Below, in pieces: positions 45,258 through 56,483 of a DNA stretch of 64,000 nt. The notes beneath the pieces were generated by a model. That model saw only the letters and a list, made by a program, of their open reading frames with translations, had not been told where the DNA came from and did no database searches. Position 1 is the first letter of the stretch. Every line of letters starts with the position of its first letter. This DNA comes from Stropharia rugosoannulata (taxonomy: Eukaryota > Basidiomycota > Agaricomycetes > Agaricales > Strophariaceae), in assembly GCA_028532985.1 (NCBI GenBank), contig JANCIK010000005.1, positions 1,742,501 to 1,806,500 on the forward strand, written 5' to 3'. The position numbers and the translations under genes are program-made.

Positions 45258-47117
45258 TGAGCTGGACGGGGGGAGTTAGAATTGTTACGCTGGCTCGCAT
45301 TTGGGGTGCGTACCTGGGCATATTTAGCAGTGATCCACTCGGGATCGTAGCAGTGGCGCCAGAAGGGACAGTGCCTTCTGTCAGTAGCGCTGTGGTCCCC
45401 CTTGCAGTTGGGGCACCTTGGCGCATGTGGACAGTCTTCGCCTTTGGGGGTGGGCGCGACAGGAGGGTTAGCCTTGGGGTTCCCTTTGCAGGGGCCACAG
45501 AGCAGATGGTGCGAAGCCGCATCATGCAGGCCGCTGCAATGAGGGCAGCGCACGTGGAATGCACGACATGCCGATGTAGGGTGGCCCCACCTATAGCAAC
45601 GAGTGCAAAGTGAGACACCGACGCAGGCCCTCGCTGCCATGATGCGGCAGGAGCGGCCTTTGATCATAATGGTACGCCCGATAAGGCGTTTCGCGCGGGT
45701 ACCCTGTTGGGAGTCCCAGACCTCGAAGTACGCAGTTGAGTTAGAACTGGCTTTGGAGACCCTGTCAAGTCGGACAGATGACCGAAGCTTGAAGTCAGCA
45801 GCGAGGGGAGAAGCCTTCATGGCGTTATCGACCTCGTCGGGAGTAACCTTCACCATTGTAAAGGGCGAAGCAAAGGTGGGAATGTCAACGATCTTAAGAT
45901 AAGACCACGACTGAGGAAGGTCAACCACATATTTCATACCCGCCCAAGGCGAGTTACGGAACATGGGTTCAAAACTCCAATACAGGGCGTCCAGCGTATG
46001 AGCGTTGGGCACCTCGTTTGTAGCAAGGGACCAGCCTTTGTACGCGACGGAGGCAGACAGGACCCGGAATCTAGACTTCTCGGCAATGAAGACTGTATTG
46101 GCCGCCAAGACAAGCAAGTCAAGGCTGAGATTATGCGATTGCGGGCCCTTAGACGGCTCCGCAAACGTGAGAAATGCCTGCTTTCGGGTGGGGCCGGCAG
46201 CAGTGTAGGAAGGGATCCCTCGCTTACGCTTGGGCTGAGAGCCAGAGGCTTGCTGCTGGATCTCAATGATCTGGCGAGCAGGAATGTTGGGAAGGGCCTG
46301 AGTGAGCTGTACAAGCCCAGCCGGGCCTTTACCAACGTTGGTGGGGGGGGGACGCGACCTGGCTGCTGCCGAGTAGGACTTACGGGGCTTGGTCGCGAGG
46401 TTGATGGCCGGCAGCATGGGAGGCCGCTGGAACGGGCGGACGGGCCTGGATGGCCGTGGGTTGACATTGCCGGTAGGCCGGGCCCGTTTAGGGGCCGGGG
46501 TCTCGGTCTCGGCGTCCGATGGCTCCTCAGCCTGGGCCGCGGCCGGAGCCGAGGGAGGGGGAGGAACGGCAGAAGCCGGGGGAGCAAGAGATGCGGTGGG
46601 GGCCCCTTCGCTATCAGAGGTGGTGTCCATCGCCGCTTGAGGTTGGGCCCAAGGGATGCCGGAGGCCCTGTTGACAAGGCCGAGCAGCGCGAGGCGGAGA
46701 TCGTTTGGGTTACGAGCCTCGTCTTCGTAATTGTCCCAGTTGGAATTGAGTTCGAGCCAGGCCGTGGTCTCGTTCAGGGCATGCACAATAGCTTCGAGGT
46801 CCAAATTTGCAGTCTCATCGGTGCAGACGAGATTAAGGAATTGAGGCATGGGCAGAGAGGAGCCGGTCCCCCCCCCGGAGGAGGAGGCGGGCAGGGAAGA
46901 AGAGTGGTCGTCGCCACGAGCCGTCTGAGCACGTCTTCATCAGAAGAGTCGGAGTCGTCGTCCTTGGGGGGGTCCGTAGGAGGTCCAGATGCAAGCCTCG
47001 AGCTGGATCGAGGGTTGGAGGGGTTGGGAAGGGAGCTCGAGCGCGAGGTAGGAGAGGCAGCAGCCGAGGACCCCTAGAAGATCCACGGCCGCGGCCGGCT
47101 CCTCCTTTGGGAGGCAT
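45254..47117 (-). pseudogene. LINE 3 ORF1, zinc-knuckle protein, N-terminal frameshifts
   Basis: The start is ATG 47117 (MPPKGGAGRGRGSSRG). Relative to LINE 1 one G is missing soon after (near 47073), and there is at least one further indel near 46930, so the frame is recovered only from about 46849 (MPQFLNLVCTDE). From there 531 codons are open to TGA 45254-45256. The C-terminal part contains CTRCYRWGHPTSAC, CPHCSGLHDAASH and CPNCKGDHSATDRRHC. Shifts lie in G/C-rich low-complexity sequence and could be sequencing errors. If they are, this LINE would be complete. Confidence 0.85.
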
Positions 47118-47251
47118 AGGGATAGAGTGAGTAGGAACTCAAATGTGTACTGCGATCGGAGATCGGGTCTGGTGGTGAAGAGTGTTGGTCGATGTGAAGA
47201 GTGGTGAGCTAGACTGCACAGCCACCAGATGGGAGTACCGGAAAGAGAAGC

Positions 47252-47266
47252 GCTCGTTCTGAACAT
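47252..47266. repeat. Target-site duplication of LINE 3, right copy
   Basis: Exact 15-bp match to 40885-40899, directly after the 5' end of LINE 3. Confidence 0.93.
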
Positions 47267-47489
47267 GACTGTGGATGTAGCCAGCAGCAGCAGTCGACTT
47301 GCTTGTCCATATGTCATGTGCTTCGATCTCAGCCATAGACGGCATAAGAGAGAGCAGAGGACGCTTGCATTCACCTGTAACCAAACGCCATAGCTCCTGA
47401 GAGCGTAACCATGCTTTCATGTTGCAAGACCAGAGTTGATAGTTGGCAGTGCTCAGTTTGTCAAACTGAGGTGTTGCAAAGAAACTCAT
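47252..47489 (-). pseudogene. Element F Gag N-terminus
   Basis: ATG at 47489 opens MSFFATPQFDKLSTANYQLW ... YIHSHVQNE, cut by LINE 3. It aligns with E (27932) and H (50576). The matching continuation starts at 40899 on the left of LINE 3. Residues beyond QNE in this frame are LINE 3 sequence. Confidence 0.9.
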
Positions 47490-48207
47490 GGTCGCAGGTG
47501 AAGCGAAGTGGTGATAGACGTGATGTGGTATGAGGTGGTAGCTAGTAATGGCGCAAACGATGTGGCAAAGTTGCGAGACGAGCTGGGCTGAAATGCACGA
47601 GCAGTTGGCAGAACACTTGCAGTATCACAATTAGGCCGAGTTGAGCACTTGCAGTAAAACGTCGATTGCACGAGCAGCACTGAACTGATTGACACAAGAT
47701 TGAACGAAGGTATATTTGAACGATGCGGAACGTGTGTGATCGAGTTGTGCGAACGACAGTGACGATGTGCGAGTGCAGTGAGCAAAACTGTTTCAGAGTG
47801 TCAATTGGACGGAGTTGAGCACTCTGGTGAAGAACAGTGAATTGCGAGTGAACGGCTGATCGTGACGACCTGTGAGTGGGCAAGTGACGAGAGGCACGTG
47901 TAACGATGAGGTCCTCGAAAGAACCACGTGTTTCGACGATCAGGGAAGCCCGGGGAGCGAAGTCTCTGGTGAACACCAAGAGAGTGCTATTGACCTAAAA
48001 CCAAAAGAAGCGGATTGCTCGATAACCGTGCAAGCTGGTGGAACGCAGGTGGTACCAGAACGACGGTCGTGACGTGGCAGTCGTGCTCACGAAAAAACGA
48101 GGCAAAACGAATGACGATGAGTGTTAGGTTAAGTACCAAGCCACTCAGTGGAGAAAGGACAGTAGAGTAGTGATGAGTAGGATGCTCAGAGCGCAGGGCT
48201 CATAACC
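47490..48207 (-). other. Element F leader with primer-binding site
   Basis: Type II Copia leader of about 718 nt on the reverse strand, the same length as in H. The primer-binding site reads gcgcagggctcataacc on the + strand at 48191-48207, next to the LTR. No supported gene lies in it. Confidence 0.85.
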
Positions 48208-48411
48208 TGTTGAAAGCAGACTGCTTACAGGCGCAGAGAGCGAACCTAACTCACACAGAGATGATGGTGGTAAGAGATTAAGAGGCATCTACACTAGTAC
48301 ATGCCTTATATACTACCATAAGTGAGATTAACTATATATGGAGCATACTAAATATAGTACGCGATATCTAATCTACTGCTGATGGTCAAGTCCAATCCAT
48401 GTAATCTAACA
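48208..48411 (-). repeat. Copia type II LTR, 5' LTR of element F
   Basis: A 204-bp LTR reading tgttgaaag...ctaaca on the + strand, adjacent to the reversed primer-binding site, which shows it is the 5' LTR of a reverse element. It abuts fragment G at 48412. Confidence 0.92.
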
Positions 48412-49653
48412 GTAACGCTCCACAGTGCCATCTGCATGACGTTTGACCTTGAAGACCCAACCAGAACCAATAGCCTTTGCACCAGGTGGCAAGTCGACAA
48501 TTTCCCAAGTGTTGTTCTGCAGCAGTGTGTTGTACTCTGCATTTGCTGCATCACGCCATCTGTCTGCATTGTCGCCCTTGAGTGCCTGCTTGTAGTTCTT
48601 GGGATCTGACACAGTAGCAGCACCAGCAAACTGAACCTCTTCCAAGCCTTCATCAACAGTGTAACTGTCGAGTTCGTCATTATCGAGGTCGTCTGTCTCA
48701 GAAGGCAGTGTAGACGACGGGAGGGGCACAGCAGCAGGTTTGACTTTCCACCATTCACCAGGAGGTCGAGATTCACGTGTAGTGCGTCTCAGAGGCTCAG
48801 CAACGACTTTGGGTTCCACTGGAATGGGAGGTGCAACAGTACAAGGTGGTTTGGGCACGTTTGGAGCAGAATGCTGATCTCGTCGAGTTGAGCATGTTGG
48901 TGTTTTCGTCGATTGCGGAATGCGATGCGATGACTCCAACTTGACTGTGGTACTGTCAGACTCGTCTTTCGACGCCCTATCCGATGGTACTTGACTCGAT
49001 TTGCTAGGACCAGTAGGTGGACCGGAATGCACATGCGATTTCCCAGAATGCGAATTGGGCAGAGTTGAGCACTTTGGTAAACTCAACGATTTCACACCAG
49101 TGGTCAGTTCCTGCAAGTTGGGAGTAGGTGCATCGTGTTCGTCGTGAGACAACGAGTCAGATGGTGCTGGTCCCGCCGAAGGAGGTGCAGTTGGTGTGTC
49201 CGAGTCATCAGTATCCAAGTCAGGCAAATAGGCAGCAGTTGAATCCCCCCCAGAATCTGGCACATCTGAGAAGTGTGAAGGCATGCCCTTTGGAAACAGG
49301 TTGATTGGTGAAGTGACCTTCAAACCAGGAAAACTGCGTTCGTCAAAGATAGCACGTTCCGAGATCACATACTTCTTAGTGGACGGATTGTAGAACTGCC
49401 AGCCTTTGTAGCCTGTAGGATAACCGACGAAGATGCACTTCTCAACATGTGGTTGCAGTGACTTGCATTTGTCTCTCTGCACAAAGACGTACGCAGCACA
49501 ACCAAAAACACGGAGATGGCTCATATCAGGTTTCTTGCCATGCCATGCAGTGTAGGGCACAGAGTCAGTCAGCGACGACGTAGGTAGCCTGTTCCACACA
49601 TGAATGTAAGCAAACACTGCAAGTCACCAAAACGAGAGTGGGAGCTTTGCCTC
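48412..49653 (-). pseudogene. Copia pol fragment G (integrase end to RT start)
   Basis: Reverse-strand fragment from the integrase tail (AKLPLSFW) through the linker to the start of RT (HADGTVERY). It is cut on both sides by LTRs: the 5' LTR of F on the left, the 5' LTR of H on the right. A TGA follows FW (reverse strand, near 49626), at the same codon as the TGA in H, where A-F have CGA. The remaining 403 codons are open. It lies between the opposed sister elements F and H. Confidence 0.87.
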
Positions 49654-49857
49654 TGTTAGATTACATGGATTGGATTTGACCATCAGCAGTAGATTAGATA
49701 TCGCGTACTATAATTAGTACGCTCCATATATAGTTAATCTCGCTTATGGTAGTATATAAGGCATGTACTAGTGTAGATGCCTCTTAATCTCTTACCACCA
49801 TCATCTCTGTGTGAGTTAGGTTTGCTCTCTGCGCCTGTAAGCAGTCTGCTTTCAACA
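49654..49857 (+). repeat. Copia type II LTR, 5' LTR of element H
   Basis: A 204-bp LTR, TGTTAG...TTCAACA, with the type II segment attggatttgaccatcagcag. The primer-binding site at 49858-49874 reads ggttatgagccctgtgc, one C-to-T change from the other copies. The flank gcctc is inside fragment G. Confidence 0.92.
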
Positions 49858-50575
49858 GGTTATGAGCCCTGTGCTCTGAGCATCCTACTCATCACTACTC
49901 TACTGTCCTTTCTCCACTGAGTGGCTTGGTACTTAACCTAACACTCATCATCGTTCGTTTTGCCTCGTTTTTTCGTGAGCACGACTGCCACGTCACGACC
50001 GTCGTTCTGGTACCACCTGCATTCCACCAGCTTGCACGGTTATCGAGCAATCCGCTTCTTTCGGATTTAGGTCAATAGCACTCTCTTGGTGTTCATCAGA
50101 GACTTCGCTCCCCGGGCTCTTCTGATCGTCGAAACACGCGGTTCTTTCGAGGACCTCATCGTTACACGTGTCTCTCGTCACTTGCACACTCACAGGTTAT
50201 CACGCTCAGCCGTTCACTTGCAATACACTGTTCTTCACCAGAGTGCTCAACTCCGTCCAATTGACACTCTCGAACAGTTTTGCTCACTGCACTAGCACAT
50301 CGTCACCGTCGTTCGCACAACTCGATCACACACGTTCCGCAGTGTTGAACTACCCTCTTACACAGTCTTGTGTAAATCGGTTCACAGCTGCTCGTGCAAT
50401 CGACGTTTTACTGCAAGTGCTCAACTCGGCCTAATTGTGATACTGCAAGTGTTCTGCCAACTGCTCGTGCATTTCGGCCCAGCTCGTCTCGCAACTTTGT
50501 CACATCGTTTGCGCCATTCTCAGCTACCACCTTATACCACATCACGTCGTTCACCATTTCGCTTCACCTGCAACC

Positions 50576-53500
50576 ATGAGTTTCTTCGCAACACCTCAGT
50601 TTGACAAACTGAGCACTGCCAACTACCAACTCTGGTCTTGCAACATGAAAGCATGGTTACGCTCTCAGGAGCTATGGCGTCTAGTTACAGGTGAATGCAA
50701 GCGTCCTGTGCTCTCTCTCACGCCGTCTATGGCTGAGATCGAGGCACACAACATATGGACAAGCAAGTCGACTGCTGCTGCTGTTTACATTCACAGTCAT
50801 GTTCAGAATGAGCTCAAATCACACTTGGCTCACATTCTGCATGACCCAGTTAGCATGTGGTTGACTCTGGCAGCTGTTGGTCAAATGGCACACTCTGCTT
50901 CGCCCCCAGCAGAGGAGACATCGCAAATCGTGGAGTATGCAGGTTTTGCGTCTGCACTTGCTACGGGTGACGCACAAGGCAACAATTTCAACTGGCTTGC
51001 AGATACAGGTGGAACTAGCCATATGACGCCTCACCGAGACTGGATTGTGGAGTACAAACCTCACTGTGTCCCAATTCGTCTCGCAGATGATTCAATCGTC
51101 TACTCTGAGGGTGTTGGCAATGTGGTGTTCCACCCAGTCATCAATGGCAAGAAAGCGGACGCAGTAGTCATCAAACGCGTTCTGCATGTCCCTAAGTTGC
51201 GCAACAACCTGCTTGCATGTCTGTACCCCACCAAGCGCTCTGGCATCCTGATTGAGATCGATGCAAAGAAGATGTACTTCAACCGCTCTGGCAAGACCAT
51301 CTTCACTGCAACTATCAATGCATCGCACTCTGCCATTCTGGATGGCCTCACTCGTCCCATTTGCGAATCTGCACGCTCTGCTTCGTCGTCGTCAACTCTA
51401 CCCCTCAATGCAGAGCTCTGGCATCGTCGTTGCGGACATCACAGCCATGCACACATCAACAAGCTGCTTTCGAAGGATCTGGTCACTGGCATGCTCGTAA
51501 CGTCGAAAGAGCAGCCAGATCCGATTTGCGAACCATGCTTAGCTGGCAAGATGATGTCTGGCACATTTCCGAGCTCAACTCGCAAATTGACCAAACCACT
51601 TGAATTGGTGCATTCTGACTTGCACGGTCCGCTCTCAGTGCCTACACCTGAGGGACATTGCTACTGGATCACATTCATTGACGACTGCACTCACCTGCAT
51701 GCTGTCATGTTCCTGAAGCGCAAGTCGGATGCATTTAATGCATTCAAGGTGTACAAGGCATATGCAAAGAATCAGCTGAATGCGAAAATCAAGGCAATGC
51801 AGGATGACAAGGCTGGTGAATACATGTCAAACGAGTTCATACGGTTTATGAAGCAATGTGGCATTCACAGGCGCCACAGCACATGCAATCAGCCTCAGCA
51901 GAATGGTGTTGCTGAATGCACCAACCGCACTATTGCTGAGCACGTCACTGCAATGCTTGTAGAGGCAAAGCTCCCACTCTCGTTTTGGTGACTTGCAGTG
52001 TTTGCTTACATTCACGTGTGGAACAGGCTACCTATGTTGTCTCTGACTGACTCTGTGCCCTACACTGCATGGCATGGCAAGAAACCCGATATGAGCCATC
52101 TCCGTGTTTTTGGTTGTGCTGCGTATGTCTTTGTGCAGAGAGACAAACACAAGTCACTGCAACCACACGTTGAGAAGTGCATCTTCGTCGGTTATCCTAC
52201 AGGCTACAAAGGCTGGCAGTTCTACAATCCGTCCACTAAGAAGTATGTGATCTCGGAACGTGCTATCTTTGACGAACGCAGTTTTCCTGGTTTGAAGGTC
52301 ACTTCACCAATCAACCTGTTTCCAAAGGGCATGCCTTCACACTTCTCAGATGTGCCAGATTCTGGGGGGGATTCAACTGCTGCCTATTTGCCTGACTTGG
52401 ATACTGATGACTCGGACGCACCAACTGCACCTGCTTCGGCGGGACCAGCACCATCTGACTCGTCGTCTGACGACGAACACGATGCACCTACTCCAAACTC
52501 GCAGAAACCGACCACTAGTGCGAAATCGTCGAGTTTACCAAAGTGCTCAACTCTGCCCAATTCGCATTCTGGGAAATTGCATGTGCATTCCGGTCGACCT
52601 ACTGGTCCTAGCAAGTCGAGTCAAGTACCATCGGATAGGGCGTGGAAAGACGAGTCTGACAGTACCACAGTCAAGTTGGAGTCATCGCATCGCATTCCGC
52701 AATCGTCGAAAACACCAACATGCTCAACTCAACAAGATCAGCACTCTGCTCCAACCGTGCCCAAACTGCCTCGTAGTGTTGCACCTACCATTCCTGTGGA
52801 ACCCAAGGTTGTTGCTGAGCCTCTGACACGCACTACACGTGAATCTCGTCCTCCTGGTGAATGGTGGAAAGTCAAACCTGCTGCTGTGCCCCTCCCGCCG
52901 TCTACGCCGCCTTCTGAGACAGACGACCTCGATAACGACGAACTCGACAGTTACACTGTTGACGAAGGCTTGGAAGAGGTTCAATTTGCTGGTGCTGCTA
53001 CTGTGTCAGATCCCAAGAACTACAAGCAGGCACTCAAGGGCGATGATGCAGACAGATGGCGTGATGCAGCAAATGCAGAGTACAACACACTGTTGCAGAA
53101 CAACACATGGGAAATTGTCGACTTGCCACCTGGTGCAAAGGCTATTGGTTCTGGTTGGGTCTTCAAGGTCAAACGTCATGCAGATGGCACTGTGTAGCGC
53201 TACAAGGCTCGTATCGTCGCAAAGGGCTACAGTCAACGTCCTGGAGTCGATTACACTGAAGTCTTTGCTCCCACCTTCCGTCCAGCAACCTTGCACATGA
53301 TACTGGCTATTGCAGCTGCAGAGGACCTTGAGCTGCGCTCTGTGGATATTTCGTCTGCATTCACCAATGGTGACTTGGATGAGGACATCTACATGCTGCA
53401 GCCTGAGGGATTTCACGAAGGCACACCAAACAAGGTCTGCAAGCTGTGCAAATCGCTTTACGGTCTCAAGCAATCAGCTAGGCAGTGGAACACGAAGTTA

Positions 53501-54568
53501 CACTCTGTTCTCACTGACATGGGTTTCAAGCGTGTGGAAGCAGACAGGTCAGTGTACATCTACTCAGATGGCACAGTTCGCATTTTTGTGCCTATCTACA
53601 TTGACGACATCACGTTCGCATCCAAATCGACTTCATCCATTGACCGTGCTGTGAAGCAACTCAGTGCACGCTTCAAATGCAGGGATCTCGGTGCAACGGA
53701 GTTTCTACTAGGTGTTGGCATTACCAGGGATCGCAGCAAACGCAAGATTTCGCTTCACCAGCGCCAGTTCATTCTGGACATGCTTGAATGTTACAGTATG
53801 CAAGATGCAATTCCTGTCACCACTCCTATGTCAGCTGGCACCGTCCTCACTCGTGCAATGGCACCTAGCAGCTCCGACGACATCAAGTTCATGCAAAATG
53901 TTCCTTACCTCAGCGCCATCGGTTCCCTTCAGTATCTCGCCACAATGACACGTCTTGACATCGCACACACTGTGTCTTACCTCGCTCGCTTTAACAGCAA
54001 TCCTGGACTGCAGCACTGGACAGCAGTCAAGCACTTGTTCAAGTATCTGAAAGGAACACTTGAGTACAAGTTGGTTTACTCTGGTTTGCTTGGTACAGAT
54101 CTGTTCACAACTTACTGTGATGCTGCACATGGCGATTGCAAGGACACTGGACGCTCTACAGGTGGATACATTGTTCTCATGGCTGGTGGTGCAATTAGCT
54201 GGTCTAGCAAATTGCAGAGCATTGTGACGCTCTCTACCACTGAAGCTGAGTTCGTTGCTGCTGTTGAGGCTGGCAAGGAGATCTCCTGGATGCGCAACAT
54301 ACTTCGCGAGTTTGGCTTCACGATACCGGTTCCTTCCACACTGCACATTGACAACCAGTCTGCTATCAGTGTATCGAAGAACCCAGAGCACCACAGACGC
54401 ATGAAGCACCTCGACCTTCGTTTCTACTGGCTACATGATGCTGTACAGAACAGGATCATCACACCTTCGTTTATACCAACCGCACAGCAGGTAGCTGATA
54501 TTCTCACCAAACTGCTCTCAGCAGTTAAAGTAGATTACTGTCACTCCCATATGGGAGTTCTACCATAG
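50576..54568 (+). pseudogene. Element H Gag-Pol polyprotein, two premature stops
   Basis: ATG 50576 (MSFFATPQFDK). Gag is short and knuckle-less; protease D143-T-G; HHCC region with CEPCLAGK; integrase D-D-35-E (VAECTNRT). The first stop is TGA 51989-51991 (FW-stop-LAVFAY, where most copies have CGA). The second is TAG near 53195, where other copies have GAG (GTVERY). Both leave the frame unchanged. RT has YIDDITFAS, RNase H has CDAAHGD, TTEAEF and HIDNQSA. TAG ends the gene at 54566-54568. No frameshift is visible, unlike in A-C and F. Confidence 0.92.
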
Positions 54569-54610
54569 TGTATATAATGTAGTATAGAGACTGCTTCGGT
54601 CACGGGGGAG

Positions 54611-54813
54611 TGTTAGATTACATAGGCAATCATCACCATCAGCAGTTAAGATTAGATAGTGCAGACTATAATTAGTTCGCTCCACATTTAGCTTAGTTCA
54701 CTTCTAGTAGTATATATAGCATGTACTAGTGTAGATGCCTCTTAATCCATTACCACTACTATCCCACCTGAGTTAGGGGCGCTCTCTATGCCTATAAGTG
54801 TCTGCTTTTAACA
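54611..54813 (+). repeat. Copia type I LTR, 3' LTR of element H
   Basis: A 203-bp LTR, TGTTAG...TTAACA, with the type I segment caatcatcaccatcagcag, following the polypurine tract cacgggggag. It resembles the right LTR of copy C most closely (ttctagtag, ccattaccactac). It is not the partner expected from the 49654 LTR. Confidence 0.92.
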
Positions 54814-56483
54814 ACAACATGCATGCAGCAAATGCCAAGGGACCAGGACACTATCTTTGCATGAATAAAACACTAGTTATGTCACTGTATGCAGCCTGGC
54901 CTACCAAACATGAACACTAGTTGATGAGGCAGAACCGCTGGTCTCACTGCCGGTTTACATACTTTTAGAATCCCTGCAAATCCATCACAAGCATTGAAGA
55001 TCATGTGATTCACTGTTGCATTTGTGCTTACGACAGCCAGCCAGATTTGTACCAGGCAGCCGGTGCCGATGCCCTGCAAATCGCCGGTCAATGATAATAG
55101 TATTCAACAGCTCACTGGTGTCAAATGGAATATCGAACAGGCAGCTGGGTATTGAACATGAAACCACCGGCCTAAATGACATTCGCCGGTGACAGGGCTG
55201 CTTTTTGGCTACGGGTGTAAACAGTCAGAAGGTCCGTTAGTGGGACAGCTGCGTGCGGGAAACACAGAGGGACTAGAGTGGAGCCTGACTCATAGTCTAT
55301 AGCTATCAGCGCGCTTTATGACTATAAGCGCCTGCGCGCACCATATTGCGAGAGAGATCGGTCAGCGAGCTGCACAGCCTAAAGTGCATAGTCTGGTCAT
55401 CTGTGCAAGCGATCGGAGAGGCATAGAACGGTTAAGCACCAGCGAAGTGCGGTGTGAGTACAGCTGAGCGAGTACCAAGGGCAGTGTGAAGGGCTGTGCA
55501 CGCATCTCATGTGCGCGCATCGCAAAGGCAGAATTTGCCTAAGTCCACACATCATGTGACCATGGCGGCGCGCATCAAAAGAGACGCGCAAAAGCCCGAG
55601 GGAACAAACGACATGCGCGCAGTGAATGCCAAGGGATCAGGACACTCGAAGGGAAGCCCGGATGCGATGCGCGGACCTTTGGCCGCGCGTTGCTAGTATT
55701 TACTTTACCTTATTATTAGTACACATGCGCGCATTGCATATAAACCTGTATCCTTGTCTATAGTAATTCAAGCAATTGTCTACCCACTAGATCTGTGTGC
55801 TGGGTTCTGTCCCAGGCCGTCAGCGGGCTGTGTTTAGCTTTTGTTAAGGTTTTAACTGTGAAGTATTTGTGAATTATAGGAGTTTTGGATAGCTTCTGGC
55901 CACCGGGTCATTTGGAGAGCTCAGTGAGGAGTCAGTACAACCGTGTACGGAAACTCGCACTGTAGTGTTTAGACTGTGAGACTGCACCGCCGGGTGAAAG
56001 ACTTTGGAGAGTCTTGGGATTGTTGGACTTTGGAGAGTCCGCGCATCGCACGAGGTCACCAGACCCGGAAGTGCGCGCAGCAAAGCTGTTCGCTAAAAAC
56101 AACTTATTTCATTTATCATTTTGCCTAGTGCACACCACTAGCAACCGGGCTCTATCCGAGATTTACTAGAATTAAACCCCTCCTTACAAACGAACTTGCA
56201 GGCACTACTTGCTATCACAAAGACTAGAGGACACGAGGTGCGCGCATCGCACGCCCAGAACAGGAACCAGAGCAGAGCATAGATTATACTAGCCGTTTTA
56301 GTTGAGGGCGTTCACTCGATCTAAGGGATAGGATCTCGCTCCGCTGGGTGTGTGTGTGTGTTGTGTTTCGCGATTTCGAGTCTAGCTACGCAGTAGACCT
56401 CTCATCTGGAGCCCACCGTGAGGGAAAGGTTCAGAAATCTCATTTAGTGTTTCGGGAACTACAGCTTGCGCCTATTACAATAA
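54814..56483 (+). other. Non-coding stretch, probable degraded Ty3/Gypsy LTR and leader
   Basis: No gene is supported here. A 36-bp direct repeat with five transition differences occurs at 54818-54853 and 55611-55646 (core aatgccaagggaYcaggacact). A TATA-like gcatataaacc lies at about 55736-55747, and tggagcccaccgtgaggg at 56407 resembles the primer-binding site that follows a Gypsy 5' LTR. An LTR from about 55600 to 56404 is therefore likely but its start cannot be fixed, because no matching 3' LTR is found downstream. The stretch is rich in GCGC. Confidence 0.5.

Larger units (their letters stand above)
40900..47251 (-). mobile_element. LINE 3, full-length I/Tad1-superclade element in element F
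   Basis: A reverse, 6352-bp copy of the LINE 1 family. The poly(A) appears as T run 40899-40919, followed by 3' UTR (about 40920-41345), ORF2, ORF1 and 5' UTR (47118-47251). Its 5' terminus GCTTCTCTTTCCGG matches that of LINE 1. It is flanked by the 15-bp duplication gctcgttctgaacat (40885-40899 and 47252-47266). ORF2 is intact; ORF1 has frameshifts in its low-complexity N-terminal part only. It is the best candidate source copy in the window. Confidence 0.94.
38270..48411 (-). mobile_element. Copia type II element F (reverse), 3' end missing
   Basis: Reverse element with 5' LTR 48208-48411, PBS (48191-48207), leader (47490-48190), Gag start at 47489, LINE 3 insertion (40900-47251), then the rest of Gag to mid-RT at 38270. 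The RT C-terminus, RNase H and 3' LTR are absent, and the cut abuts the 3' LTR of E. F shares many derived residues with H (for example GTSHM with NFNWLADTGG, VAECTNRT, KTPTCSTQQDQHSAP), so F and H are sister copies in opposite orientation around fragment G. Confidence 0.88.
49654..54813 (+). mobile_element. Copia element H with mismatched LTR types
   Basis: Forward element with 5' LTR 49654-49857 (type II), PBS, leader to 50575, Gag-Pol 50576-54568, polypurine tract and 3' LTR 54611-54813 (type I). Normal reverse transcription makes both LTRs from one template, so different types imply recombination after insertion. The flanks also disagree: gcctc on the left, acaac on the right. The internal region is type II (no CCHC knuckle) and closest to element F. 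Confidence 0.9.

Noticed and set aside
55496..55696. A 66-codon frame starting near 55496
   Set aside because: GCGC-rich, no recognisable domain, and it overlaps the direct repeat and probable LTR; more likely non-coding.
56407..56424. tggagcccaccgtgaggg as a definite Gypsy primer-binding site
   Set aside because: Placement is plausible, but no 3' LTR was found to confirm the LTR end, and I cannot match it to a specific host tRNA here. Kept only as a remark in the non-coding feature.
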